DNA of 64,000 nucleotides from Poecilobothrus nobilitatus. Lineage: Eukaryota; Arthropoda; Insecta; Diptera; Dolichopodidae. The stretch spans positions 244,987,825 through 245,051,824 of the forward strand of contig OX352774.1 of assembly GCA_947095535.1 (NCBI GenBank), written 5' to 3'. Below the pieces are notes generated by a model. That model was not told where the DNA came from. It did not search any database and saw nothing but the letters and a program-made list of their open reading frames with translations. Positions 23,125 through 35,800 of this stretch are shown in pieces. Numbering within the stretch: position 1 is the stretch's first letter; the number at the start of each line of letters is the position of its first letter. Both the position numbers and the translations under genes were made by a program.

Positions 23125-25327
23125 AACAAGTAAATGCAACAGTAAGTCGATGCAACCGACTTATTAATACCCTACACCTGAATAATTCGAATTAAATTAA
23201 AAATCCATAAGTGTTTTTGGCAGCTGCTTGAACTTCTTCCCTTTTCTGTCTTATTCAACTCGAATTTCAAGAACGTAAAAGAGGCATCCGCTTGGGATAT
23301 GCTTGACACCCTTGTATAAAATTTTAAGTTTCTATCTTAATTATTTTCGAAGATTGGTAGTCCTTGGGATGTTTGTGTCAGCTACTCGAATTGCCACTCC
23401 AATTCATCGAATCCATCTCAGGAACATAAAGAAAACTTGCCAGAACACCATTGTATTAAATTTAAAGGTTCTACTTTTGTTGGTTTTGGAGATATGCTCG
23501 TTGCTCTTGTGCTCGTCCGGAAGTTTCCAAAATACGAACCCATGGTTCAAATTCTTTCAAATGTCAGTTTCCAATTTTACAGAAAAGGAAACATAACAGA
23601 ACACCTTTGTACTAAAAATAAAAGTTCTATCTTTGTTGGTTGTGGAGATATACTCGTTTGCTCTGGGGCTCGTCCGGAAGCTTCCAAGATTTGAACCCAT
23701 GGACCAAATCCTCACAAATTTCAGAAACATAAATCAAACATGAAGGAACACCATTCTGCCTAATTTAAAGGTTATATCTTTGTTGCATTTGCAGATAATA
23801 TCATTTGCTCTGAGGCTCGTTCGGAAGCTTTCAAAATCCGAACCCAAGGACCAAATCCTCTCAAATTTCAGAGGCCTAAATCATACATGAAAGAACACCA
23901 TTATGCCAAAAGTAAAGGTTATATCTTTATTGGTTTTGGAGATAATCTCATTTGCTCTGGGGCTCGTTCGGAAGCTTCCAAAACCAAACCCATGGACCAA
24001 ATCCTCTTAAATTTCAGAGACATAAATCAAACACGAAAGAACACCATTGTACCAAATTCAAAGGTTCTACCTTTGTTGGTATTGGATATAATCTCATTTG
24101 CTCTGCGGCTCGTTCGGAAGCTTCCAAAATTCGAATCCACGGTTCAAATTCTTTCAAATTTAAACCCATGGCCAAATCCTCTCAAATTTCAGAGACTTAA
24201 ATCAAACATGAAAAAACACCATTCGGCCAAATTTAAAGGTTATATATTTGTTGTTTTTGGAGATAATCTCATTTGCTCTGGGGCTCGTTCGGAAGCTTCC
24301 AAAATCCAAACCCATGGACCACATCCTATTAAATTTTAGAGACATAAATCAAACTGGAAGAAACATCATTATAAAAAATTTAAAGGTTCTATCTTTATTG
24401 GTTTTGGAGATAATCTCGTTTGCTCTGGGGCTCGTTCGGAAGTTTCCAAAACCCGAACCCATGGACCAAATCTTCTCACATTTCAGAGACTTAAATAAAA
24501 CATGAAAGAACACCACCCTGCCAAATTTAAAGGTTATATCTTTGTTGGTTTTGGAGATAATCTCATTTGCTCTGGTGCTCGTTCGGAAGCTTCCAAATCC
24601 AAACCCATGGACCAAATCCTCTTAAATTTCAGAGACATAAATCGAACGGGAAGGAACATCATTGTACAAAATTTAAAGGTTCTATCTTTGTTGGTTTTGG
24701 AAATAATCTCATTTGCTCTGGTGCTCGTTCGGAAGCTTCCAAAACCCAAACCCATCGACCAAATCCTCTTAAATTTCAGAGACATAAATCGAACGGGAAG
24801 AAACATCATTGTACAAAATTTAAAGGTTCTATCTTTGTTGGTTTTGGAAATAATCTCATTTGCTCTGGTGCTCGTTCGGAAGCTTCCAAAACCCAAAACC
24901 ATGGACCAAATCCTCTTAAATTTCAGAGACATAAATCGAACGGGAAGAAACATCATTGTACAAAATTTGAAGGTTCTATCTTTGTTGCTTTTGGAGATAA
25001 TCTCGTTTGCGGAGATTATCTCCAAAAGCCCGGAATCATTCGGAAGCTTCCAGAATCCGAACCCATGGACGGATTTTGTCCAGATTCGAACTTAGCCTTT
25101 CTTTCGTAATTAGTAACCTACTATATAAATTTCATCAAGAGAGCATCATTATTTTTTAAGTTATCGTGCGTACGGACGGACGGACGGACGGACATCGCTA
25201 AATCGACTCCGGCGGTGATCCTGATTCAGAATATATATACATGTCTATACCTAACTCGCTTCCTTTTGGTGGTTACAAACACCATACCAAAGTTAATATA
25301 CCCTATACTTTAGGTGTAGGGTATAAA
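23125..25327 (-). mobile_element. DINE-1-like Helentron element with central tandem repeats (family 3)
   Basis: The left edge has AACAAG, then a perfect stem-loop (AAGTCG-ATGCAAC-CGACTT) and the subTIR ATACCCTACACCT (23167-23179). The right edge has the inverted copy AGGTGTAGGGTAT (25312-25324), a second ATACCCTA just inside it, and a five-unit (GGAC)n tract at 25174-25193. Read on the minus strand, the right end matches from memory the Drosophila DINE-1 5' block (ATATATATTC, TCAGGATCA, GAGTCGAT, then (GTCC)n). The centre is an array of ~147-bp repeats. That layout is known for DINE-TR1 elements of Drosophila and other acalyptrate flies. No protein is believed to be made. Confidence 0.75.
23440..25070. 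repeat. Central tandem array, ~147-bp monomer, about eleven units
   Basis: The anchor CGGAAGCTTCC or a close variant recurs at about 23520, 23675, 23821, 23968, 24114, 24290, 24434, 24581, 24728, 24875 and 25041. Spacing is mostly 144-147 bp, with longer steps of ~155, ~176 and ~166. The units from 24581 to 24875 are nearly identical, and the outer ones are more diverged. Because 147 is 49 codons, open frames persist across units on both strands (for example 24502-25095 plus and 24534-25025 minus). Their repetitive peptide content argues against real coding. Confidence 0.85.
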
Positions 25328-26389
25328 AAACAAGTGGTTTAATTAGTTTAATTTTTTTTTTAACAGGTAAAATAATTTTTTGATTGCAAGATTTTATTTT
25401 ATCAAACAGAATTATTTTTTTTACCTGAGTCAGTATTTTCTAATCAACATAATGCACTATTTTTAAACCGACGAATGAAGAAATAAAAGATTTTAATTAG
25501 ATGCTTTTTTTCCTCTTAGCTCAAAAAAGGTTCTACATGTGTTTTATATTCACAAAGTAACTTAGTTTTCAGCGCATTAACTTAAATTTAAATCAATTTT
25601 AAATATAACAGATTTCTTTTCGCATAAGAAAACAGATTGGAGTTCTTTACCATTTAAGAATAAGACAGTAAACTGAAAAGCATACACAGTTTTTAAGAAA
25701 CTTTAAAATGTATGACCCCACCCACGTTTTCTTTTAAAATTATGGTTTGATCAATATTGTAAGTAAAAGAGACTATACAATTTTATTTTAAATACACAAA
25801 TATGCACACATATACATATATAAATATAATTCACTTTAATTTACTGTTATTCTTAGTACTATAAACAATTCACCTTTATACACAATGCTTGTTTTTGTAG
25901 CCATGTTTAAAATGAAAAAGTTAAAAGAAAAAAAATCTCTAAATAAAGTTTAAAGGTTTGTTTAGAAAATTAAAAATACCAAACCATTGGATTTTACAAA
26001 AAAAAAAGGAAAATAAAAGTAATCCGAAAAAAACAAAAAAAAAAAATTTATATAATTAAAAAACGCGTAAAAAATGTACAAAACAGGCATTAAAACTAAC
26101 ATGAAAATTAACAGAAAAACAATAAAGATTTTACAACAATGCATAAACAAAACAATAAGAAAAAAAAATAATAAAAATATGTATAGAGAAATAATGAAAT
26201 TCTGAAACAGATAATATTTTGTTATTTTTTTTTTTCCATTTTGATTTTTTTCTTTTTCTTTTTTTATAAGAATAAGAAGTACACACTAACAAGAGTGTAC
26301 AGCATTAAACTTTTTAATTTAAATTTCTATGCATCTTCAACTCTTTCTCTTTCTTGCCTTTAGCTTACTTTAGTTTTGTTTACCGAGTT
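25328..26389. other. AT-rich non-coding DNA
   Basis: Low-complexity A- and T-rich tracts (for example 26035-26047 and 26223-26268). No gene or repeat partner was recognised. Confidence 0.55.
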
Positions 26390-26705
26390 TTTTTACCATC
26401 CGCATACAATTATGTATAAGGTAGGTATTGTTTCCATACTAAAAATTTGTACCCGAGATTTTGGCAAATATGCACTACTCCGGTGTGGAGAAGTCTGTAA
26501 AATTTTTTTTAGCTTGATGTCCGTCTGTGTCCGTGTGTGTGTGTGTGTGTTTGTGTATGACTGTGGGCACGTGCACAGCTTAAACGACTGAGCGGAATAT
26601 TTTGCAATTTCATATTTAAGGTTTTGACATAAATATCTCGGATTGATAAGCTTTTGGAGCAAATCGGACAACCGCAAGTAGTAGTTTATTAGTGTAGTTT
26701 TTTAA
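26390..26705. repeat. Repeat-like segment with GTCCGTCTGTGTCCG-(GT)n microsatellite
   Basis: A GTCCGTCTGTGTCCGTG tract runs into (GT)n at 26532-26551. It is flanked by moderately GC-rich text (TATCTCGGATTGATAAGC, GCAAATCGGACAACCG). The (GTCY)n-type tract resembles the microsatellite of the DINE-like families, but I see no subTIRs here. The open frames on both strands are shadows of this low-complexity region. Confidence 0.35.
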
Positions 26706-29102
26706 GTTTTTTACGAATATTTCGCAACAGAAAAATTTTATGAGAAAAATTATTAAGAAAAAGTTGTTACACACTTAAAGAGGAACAACTTTGCCATAGA
26801 ACATTTTTTGATACGTAACACTCCATATGTGTGACTATGTAACACTCCATTTTTTTGTTTTTTTTTTTATATCTCTAATAATGTATATATATACATTATA
26901 TCTATGCATATTATTCTTTTGTTGACATAAAATTAAAACGGTAAAATTTTTGTTAGCAGATTCAATATTAATCTTATGTTTGTTTTGTATTTGTTTACAG
27001 TTTTTATTATTTTTTACTTCTAATATTTTTGAATGAAAAAAAAATCATGTACATTACATAATAATGTAAATGGATGTATGAATGAATGCACATATGTACA
27101 TATTTATTTATATTTTTACGCTTATTATTGTTATTGAATAAAACAAAATGTTGCTAAATTATTAGAAGTTATTTTGCTTTGATATAAATTATTATGTAAA
27201 AATTCAATAAATTTCGCCTTTTTGTACGTTTCGTGTAGTGGCGGTCGGTCCTGTGGTGGAGACGGCTGATTTATTTTTTTTTTTGGTTTTTTTTTTTTTG
27301 TACTTTTGTACTTTTTTAACAACAGAAGTTCATGAAAAGGTCAGAAACAAAAGTTGTGCAACAAAAATTTTCATAACAAAATTTTCTTTTTAGTTTTTTT
27401 GTTTTTTTGTTCTTTTTTTTTGTTTTTCTTATTATAATCGTTGGCACTGTATTTTTATTTTTATTTTTAATTCTATGTGAAGGGCTTTGAAATATAAATC
27501 AAAGTTATTTGGTCTATATATAATAAATATAATCATTTTTGAACTGCTAAAAAGGTACGTAACTGTGCTGTGAGATGCTTTTCTATAATAGTTGTTTTGT
27601 GAAAAATGTTGTTAAAGAGATCATTTAGAATAATATAGAATCATTCCGTAAATTTGATTATATTCTAATAGAAGTTTCTGAAGGCATATATTTTTCTGGG
27701 ATTCATTTTACCAAAGAAAGACTTTTGTTAATACATAATTATTGAATTCTAAAATTTTTACTTACATACAGATGAAAAAGTTTTTTTTGAATTAAATGCT
27801 TCCAATTATTGTTTCAATCATTTGTTTGTTTTTATAATACAAAATCACGTTACATTAAAGACAAAATTACTTTTTAAAAAAAAGAAATATACGTAAAAAG
27901 CCAAAAATGTGTTTGGAATTAAAAACAGTTCGTACTCTTTTATTTCGAAGAGAGATATATAATAAAAAATTGCGATTAATAAGAGGAAATAAACGGAATT
28001 TGAATACTATTTTACAGTTTTGTACATTTTTATCCATTGATATCATGCAAATATCTTTTTTTTTTTGTTGAAAAAAAACTTCCTTTTTTTATTTTTATTT
28101 CCTGCAGCTTTGTGTTAAATTTTAAAATGTTTTTTTTTTTTGCTTTATTTTGAATTTCCGGTTGAAGTCCATGATAAGTTTTATTAGTTTTTTCATAACA
28201 AAAAGTAAAAAAAAAGAAAAAAAAAAATAACAAAACACTTAAAAGAAATTGGAAGTTTTGTATTTAAATGAAAATAAAAAACAATAATTTTGTTTTTTTT
28301 TTTTTTTTAAGAAAATTCAACTTCACTTCAATACACTTTAGCTAAATTCATTTTTGAATCTTCGTTTATTATTATTTTGTCTATTTATTTTTTGTTTGTT
28401 TGTTTGATTGTTTGTTTTTATTGTTTTTTTATACTTATATTATGTAGGTATGTTTGTCTAAAAATTACATATGTATAATTAAATAATTTTTGAATATTGT
28501 TGAGCCTTGATTGGATCATACATTTTTTGGCTTATGGTAAAAACAAAATAAAATAAATCGAAAAGGAATTTTTAATAAAATATTATTAATCAATGCTATA
28601 TTCATCTTTAAGATCATCAATATCAATATTTATGTTAACTGGATTGAATTGATATTGCAGCTAGAGAATACCAAAGTCGAAGTAAATAACCATCTGAATA
28701 AATACATATTAATTATATATGTAATTTTGATTTACTTATAACAGGGTTTTATTTTTTTTTTATAACAGACCATGGAAAAAATCGAAAGTCGATCAAAAGA
28801 ACTACACGAGGTTTCTCTGAGTAATATTGAACTTTGACCAATTAAAATTGTTCCCTTTAAAACCAAATTTTAGGATGGGTATTTAAATAACATAATGTAC
28901 AGTTTGATTTTGGAAATAAGGATGTGGGAAGGATTAATTGGGAAGTTGAGTATAGGATAATTAGGATTAGGGGGAAGGAAGGGGATAACTTGACAGTTCG
29001 TTACTGTATAGGGGTGAATGTCCGTCGCACTCTTTGTTTCAAGTTAAAAAACTTTAAGTGGAGGCATTAATTGTTTTATTTCTTTAGAACAGGTGTTTGT
29101 CT
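26706..29102. other. AT-rich non-coding DNA
   Basis: Homopolymer-rich sequence with T runs around 27270-27300, 27410-27440, 28128-28142 and 28290-28310. No coding signature is seen. The patch 28890-29060 may be the decayed tail of the LINE fragment that follows. Confidence 0.5.
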
Positions 29103-29420
29103 CTACAAGGTATCTATAAAACAAAGTATATGACCCGCCAATACGGCGATAGCAGATTCGAGTGAGCAATTTGGTAACACTATGAGATCGTCAATAAGAC
29201 GAATAGCTCTGTTTTTTACTTTCTCGAGATAACCCAGCGCTGTCTGAGTAGCTCCGGCCCAAATATGAGGAATATAGTACATTTTCGGCCTAATGTACGT
29301 TTTATAGATATTAATATGAAGGTTGGTTAGAGAAAAGTTATTTTTACAGTGGTAAAAAAAATCCAAACATTCAGCATTCTCTTTAGTTATACCAAAAATA
29401 TGATTTGACTAAGTCATTTT
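29103..29420 (-). pseudogene. LINE reverse-transcriptase C-terminal fragment
   Basis: The minus-strand frame reads FGITKENAECLDFFYHC, then IYKTYIRPKMYYIPHIWAGA and LGYLEKVKNRAIRLIDD. This is the pattern that follows the RT palm in Jockey/CR1-type non-LTR elements (LYKSLIRPxxEYCSxxWxGA...LExVQxRAxRLI). Only about 100 codons are open, starting without a natural initiator and ending at 29103. Endonuclease and palm motifs were not found nearby, so this is a 5'-truncated dead copy. It differs in sequence from the LINE at 43390-45200. Confidence 0.7.
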
Positions 29421-30198
29421 TTGATACGAATCTTTACACAAACGATAATAATAATAAAGTTCTTTTCGAATTGTTTACATTGATCAAATTTTGCATTTTG
29501 CAGGTGGGGTTTTGTAGAATAACTTGTAAATTTTTATTAGGTGTGCAAATAGTCATAAAATATTATAAGAAAGTCTAAAATGTTAAAGAAATTTTTTCTT
29601 TATTTAAAAAAAATAATTTTAAAAATCTTCTAAACTAAATTTTATTCATTTAATTCCCACATTCTTAACACAAATCATTTATTTACAATATTTTTTATAA
29701 AACAAACTTGGTAAAAATATTTTTGTTTTTTTTTTTTTTTTTTTTTGTAATTTTTTAAGTTTCTATCAATATTGTTTTCATTGTTAAATAAAAATACCTT
29801 GAGAATATCAAAAGTGAGTCGTCCAATTGACTTTAAAACTCTCAAAAAAATTTTTTTTTTTTTCATTTCCTTTACTTTTTGATTGGTTGTTTGTTTTGTT
29901 TTTGTTGTTCGTTTTTAATGTATTGGCAACTTGAACTTATAGAAGAATGCCAAAAAAAAAAAAAAAAAAAAAATTATAAAAAACATAAAAAAGAATAGAA
30001 AAGAATATATTCAACTTTACAGAAGAAAAAATTTTTGATTACTTTTGGAATTATTTTAAATTTTCTTTTTTTTTTCTTTTCTCATTTTTCTTAAGAAAAT
30101 TTTAGAAATTATTAGTAGTGCTTTAAGTTGCGTTGAGTATACATATATTATATAAGCTTATAAGTTCCAGTGTCGATATATCTTTAATTTTTTCATGG
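29421..30198. other. AT-rich non-coding DNA
   Basis: T-rich runs at 29725-29746 and 29850-29863, and an A run at 29952-29973. No gene recognised. Confidence 0.55.
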
Positions 30199-30360
30199 GT
30201 TCTATACAATATTCTTTTTTTTTTACAAATCCTATATATACTCATGGTTAAATTTCATTGCTTTAACTGTAACGATGTAGAAAATTTGTAAGCAGACCAA
30301 CGGATAAATGAATGAACAGAGTGAAACTAATAGCAAATTTTTCTTTAAAAAATTTTTTTT
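30199..30360 (-). mobile_element. Truncated family-1 DINE-like end
   Basis: Landmarks match the microsatellite-side end of the copies at 10111 and 12047: CTCATGGTTAAATTT, TTTAACTGTAACGATGTAG, GTAAGCAGACCAACGGA and ACAGAGTGAAACTAATAG. The remainder of the element is missing. The (GGAC)n tract is reduced to ACGGATAAATGAATGAAC. Confidence 0.6.
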
Positions 30361-31196
30361 TAAATTTAACCAATTATCGTAATCTATTTAAAGAGTTTTT
30401 TTTTTAATACTTGTCTTCCGCTACATATACAGATGAATGAATATCATATTTTAATTACTATTAAACATTTTCACAACCCCATTTTAAAAAGTTTCGCTAG
30501 CCATCACTAAATTTCATATTAATTTTAAAAAAAATTTTTTTTGGTTTTTATTTTCAGATTTTTAACTTAACGCTTTTTGAAAAATTTCTTAATCAGTACA
30601 AAAATAAAAAATTTTTCTAATATAGAAATAGAAAAAATATTTTTTTTTTTTAAATTAAAATTTATAAAAGGGGTTCATTTATGACAAAGAATTCTCAAAA
30701 TGACTAATTTAACAAAAAGAAAACAAAACAAAAAAACATTCTATTAATTTAATACAATGAAAACTTTTATTGAAACAAGCTTATAGTTCAAACAAAAAAT
30801 TGTTATTTTTTTTTTTTTTTAATGTTATTAAAAGAAAAATATTAAAATAAGTTCAAAAGAGTTTTTTACTATATAGAAATTCATTATTGGGGTTAGTAAA
30901 TATTATAAGAAAAAACTTTTTAATTTTAATATTAGAATCTGGAAGATAATTTTCCTTTTAATAAATTTGAATTTTTCTCAAAACAAAAAAATTAAAAAAT
31001 TTTCTTTAGTTTACAAACTGTATTCCGAAGTTTTCAATTAAAGAAGTTGCATTACTTTATTTTCTATAAGTTGATAAGTCAATATTTAAAATTCCGATAA
31101 AACCCAGTTATCAATTAATATTAAAACTATACGGTTTCAACATGTTAAAAATTTAATTATTAATTTTTCATTAAATTCCTAATTACACTCTTGTCC
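30361..31196. other. AT-rich non-coding DNA
   Basis: No features are recognised. Long A and T runs dominate. Confidence 0.55.
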
Positions 31197-31340
31197 AATT
31201 AAAAGTTCTTTTCTAACATATTGTAAGTAAATGGTTTGTGTATTTGCTTTAAAACAACCTAAAAACTGTTATCGAATTGAAAGTTCTTTTCTAGCACATT
31301 GTAAGTAATTGGTTTGTGTATTTGCTTTAAAATAACTTTA
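31197..31340. repeat. 78-bp tandem duplication
   Basis: AAAGTTCTTTTCTA begins at 31202 and again at 31280. Both copies continue through ACATATTGTAAGTAA or ACATTGTAAGTAA, then TGGTTTGTGTATTTGCTTTAAAA. The copies differ at a few bases. Confidence 0.75.
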
Positions 31341-34300
31341 AAAAAAAACTCTTTGATAATTTCACTTATTATTTACTAATTCTCACTTAATTTTTTGTCC
31401 TAATAAACACCTAATTCTGGTATTTTCAGTTTAATTTTATAATGAGTAGAACTTGAGTTATTTTAAATATATAACTATAGGATTTTTTCGGCCTCAACGG
31501 TTATAGTTCACTAAAGAAGGCCTAAAAACATGGCATTTTTTTAAGGAAGCCAAATTGTATTATGTCAAATCTTCTAAAAGTTTTTTAAAAGAACAGATAA
31601 AAGGACAGAAAGATTTAAAATGAAAAAGAAATTACGTATTTTAAAAATTTTGAAATATATAATATTTAAAGATAATCAATTTGAAAACTATTGAAAATCA
31701 ATTTCAATGTTCTGTGGTTTTGTTATTTTTTTTTATTTTTTTAGTACAAATTCATAATAGTAATATTTTATATTATAAAAAATACTTCAATTTTAAAGTT
31801 AATTTCATTTTATTCATTTGGAATAATCTGGTCATTAAATTATCATCTAGAAGAACTAACTCAAGCTATATGGTCAATTTCATTATAGTATATATAATAC
31901 TTTAAAATGAAGCATGGGGTAGAATATTATGGTTGAAATTAATTTTATGATAAAAATTTATGTTAAAATGAAATTTGTTTATGAGATGAATTTCATGGTA
32001 AAGGAAAAATTTGGTTAATATTTTTTTTTGTTTTTTGTCCTTATTATTTATTTATTTGTTTGCGTGTTTGTACATTTTGTTTTATAGTTACTTCAGAACC
32101 AGCATAAAATTTTTTTTTTTTTTTGGTATTCTGTCTATTTTCATTTTTGTTTTAGAAATAAATTTTTATTTTTTTTGTTTTTGTGTTTATATAAAAGAGT
32201 TCTGAATGTGTTACAAAATGTATTTAGCAAACAGAAAATAAACTTTTGTGAAGAGAGGGTAAGAGATTGCAAAATTTATTCGGAATCCTTTCAGGATTAT
32301 AGGGAATTTGTTAAAATTTTCATTTTCAGGAAAAAAACAAAAATAAAAAAAAAAAAAAATTAGAAAAAAAATTTTTTTTTTCTTGACCAAATAGAAAAAT
32401 AAAAAAACAAAAAAAAAAAATTAAAAGGAGAAAAAAAGAAAAACAAATTGAAAAGTTTTCAAAAGAGTTGTTGGGATGAATTTTTCGATGAAGTTGTAAA
32501 ATAAGTTGTAAAAATTATATTTTGTATTTGATACAGACAGAATTTAGAACCAGAGTACATATCATCAACAGAACTAAAATAATATTTTTCTTGTTCATTT
32601 GTATTTTTTTTTTTTTTTTTCATTTCATTTTCATATTTTTTTGAAAGATTTTCGCTGAAAGGATTCTATAGAAATAGAAAATATTGTAGAAAAAAGGAAG
32701 AAAAAAAAAAACAATAAGGGTGGTAAAATTTTAAATCTTTTTTTTTTTTTTTTTTGCCTTCTTAGAAGACATGAAAAATATGCGAATTTACTTTTTAAAG
32801 GGATATTTATTCTTTTTTTTTGTCATTCTCTGAACATAATTTATTTATTTATTTATTTCTTCTTTTGTTTTTGCTATTTTAGTTTCTCTTTGGAATAAAA
32901 AACGTAGCTGAATTGTTTATATCTTTTTTATTATACAGGATTGAATTAAGTACATTTTATAGAACAATATGACAAATAGCAAATTAATAAATTTTGAAAA
33001 TTTTTAAAAATTTATTAATGTGATAACTGATCACTAATAATAAGTTCTTTAATTAATACATAAATCAATATTATTGGGAGATTGCGCAAAAAAAAAAAAA
33101 AATTTTGTTTGCAAAATAAATGGGTTATTAACTTTAATATAGATATTCATTATATATTTAACAACTTGTGGCCAAATGGTTCTAATATAATTTATACAAT
33201 CCTGAATCTTGAATTTGCTGTAATATTACCATTCAATAAAATATTTTCTATTGCAATTTCTCTGAAAGACAACAAAATTACAATATTTAGATTGAGTTTA
33301 TATTACAATTTCCATAAATGGGTAAAAGCAATAACAAAAACACTGATAAAGGCATATACATTTCCTCTATTCTCTACTGTTGAGTTTATTATGAAACTTT
33401 GATAGCTGTTAAAGTATGGTCTTACTTTTAATTAAAGTTAATTTTTAAATAAACATAAATTACGTTTTATAATCGACATAATTGTAGAAAATACATATAT
33501 GTATAAAGTTTCTTCGATCCTCCTATACCGTTTCTCGATGATAAATATGATACCCCAATATAATAACACTTCAATTTTCTAAATACATCAAATTATTATC
33601 GTTAAAAAATAAATAAAATAGAAAATGCCTTAATTCAAAATAAGTGTTTAGTTTTGTGCGCAAAGCTACTATAGATAGTCTACTCTTATCATTTATCGCA
33701 GCTTCAATACAAATGCATCCTTAAATTTTTAGATTATATATTTAGGTATAATATAATACCGATTCTGTTCATTTACATAACGTTATGTTGAGAAAATTCT
33801 TAAAGATTTATTGGGTATAGAATTTTATGATACCCAACAAAAAACTAAAACAAAAAAGAATCAAAATGGAAAAGTGACCTATTGTCGAATGACAAATAAC
33901 TAGATATTTTTTATTCTCGCTTTTTAATACTTTATTGAATGACCCAATGCCATATTAAATATATTGTTAAGTCTTTTAATACTCGTTAAAAGGTTTTTTT
34001 TCCCCTATTTCATTTTCAATTTTTCTCTTACTGTTGTATAGAAACATTGGGGAAAAAAAAAACAAAAGAATTATGGATTTTAGTTATTTTCAAAATAAAA
34101 GTATTGCCTTTTTAAAAATTCTATCTTTAGTTTTTAGTTTTGTTTATTTTAAGATTAAGAATTGATAGGCCATTAAATGTTTTTATAGTTTTCTTTTTTT
34201 ATATTCTGTAAATATCTTTTTTTTCCTTCTTTTGCTCCCTTGGGAAGCATAGGGCTTTCACATAGCTTCTCTTTCGTACTCTGTTTTGGGCCATTTGTTT

Positions 34301-34514
34301 TATTTAAAGAGTATTATAAAGTAATTATTTATTAAAGTAAAGATTATAGAATATAAAATACAGAATGTTTCTATATGAATGTAAAAATGAAATTTTTATA
34401 TTGAAATACATTAAAATCTTATTAATATATTATCTACAATAACATTTGATCAAAATGTCGATAGATGTCAATAAAAAGTTTAATGAAGTTTGTATTAAAA
34501 TTTTTGTGATACCT
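31341..34514. other. AT-rich non-coding DNA
   Basis: Mostly homopolymer-rich. The longest open stretch, 33082-33402 plus, begins at TTG and has no domain that I recognise, so I treat it as chance. A small less AT-rich patch at 34235-34295 is unexplained. Confidence 0.5.
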
Positions 34515-34690
34515 TGAAGTGTGACAAGGAAATTACATAGCCTTCGCTTTGCAGGTGGGGCTGAAAATATCGTACGCAGGAATCGGAATTCCACAGTACG
34601 ATGTGTGTGGAATTTGAACCCACACTATTTCGGTATTTACAGCTTATTTTATACGCTTTTAACCACTAGGCTACCAAAAACTCACCTTGA
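34515..34690 (-). mobile_element. tRNA-derived SINE, family B, second copy
   Basis: On the minus strand the head carries TAGCCTAGTGGTTAAAAGCG (A box) and GGTTCAAATTCC (B box). The body follows with CAGCCCCACCTG...GCGAAGGCTATGTAATTTCC. Both parts align with the plus-strand copy at 21031-21215. The A-box and B-box halves agree better between the copies than a chance tRNA-like fold would. The open stretch on the plus strand (34521-34718) is a shadow. Confidence 0.7.
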
Positions 34691-35800
34691 AGTTATTTTT
34701 AAAAGGAAACGAATATAAGTTTTTGTAAATATTTATGATAAAATAATCAGTTTATTAAATTGACATCAATTTAATTAATCTAAATTTGGTGGTTAATATG
34801 TTTTTCTTTATTTAAAGGAAGGAACAATTTTATAGGTTTTAGTTAAGCTAAAAAATCAGTAAACTGGGACTTAAAATTTAAACTATAATGCCTTATAATT
34901 ATTTTAAAAAAAAATTCATAATTTTTCTTTTAACTGCTAATTATAAATTTTTTTTTATATTCGTACGAAAATAATTGTAATGATATAATAAATTTGTTAT
35001 TATTTTTCAGACATTGTAAAAGAGGATATTATACACGAGTATGTAGAGCATGTAAAAAACACTCGAAGTTGTAGAAAGTTCTAAATTTTGCTATCAATTC
35101 ATATCGGAATGTATTATTGTGTGTAAACACTTTCACTTTTCAATAAAATTATTTTCTTCAATTTTCTTAAATAAAAACTAATAAAATAAAATTCACTTTA
35201 AACAAGAAGAAGTCAAGCTCAATTAGATCAAATAAATTCATTAAATCAAATTTTTATTAACAAAATTATATTTTTATTATAAATTGAATTAAAGTAAAGA
35301 ATTAAAGAAAAATTTCTTCAAAATAAAGGACAAATAAAATTAATATTCATTGTTTATTAATTAACAATTATTTTAATGAATTAAAACAAAGGAATAAAAT
35401 ATTATTTTCCACAAATTAGTGACTTTACCGATCCCATCAAGGTACCAGTTATCAAATCGGGAAAGCATTATATCATCGTTTTTGGAATAAAGAATCTAAA
35501 ACTAGTAAGAGTAAAATAATAGCAAATTCAACCTAATTTCTATAGAAAATAAAAGCAATCTATAATCAACCAATGATCTGTAAGCATATGTCAGCATTAA
35601 TAGCAAAAAAGAACCTATAGTCCAATCAGAAAAACTGCAAGTTATTTATTGAATAAAATCTTCAATATTTATTTACTTAAATAAGTTAAAAGAAATAATA
35701 GTTAAAGGAAATCAAGGAATTTTTTTTAGTCTTAATTTGTTAGTAGTGCATGTTATATGACATTTTTTTCTCAAGAAAAAATCTATAATATAATACACAA
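34691..35800. other. AT-rich non-coding DNA
   Basis: No gene or repeat is recognised. Confidence 0.55.

Noticed and set aside
24502..25109. Repeat-protein gene in the tandem array
   Set aside because: Open frames occur on both strands because the unit is a multiple of three. No start context or codon-level selection is visible.
26393..26677. 94-codon minus-strand open stretch
   Set aside because: It reads through a (GT)n microsatellite and overlaps an open frame on the other strand. No domain is present.
33082..33402. 106-codon open stretch on the plus strand
   Set aside because: It begins at TTG, is very rich in Lys, Ile, Asn and Phe as expected of AT-rich DNA, and has no recognisable motif. 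One such length is plausible by chance over 64 kb in six frames.
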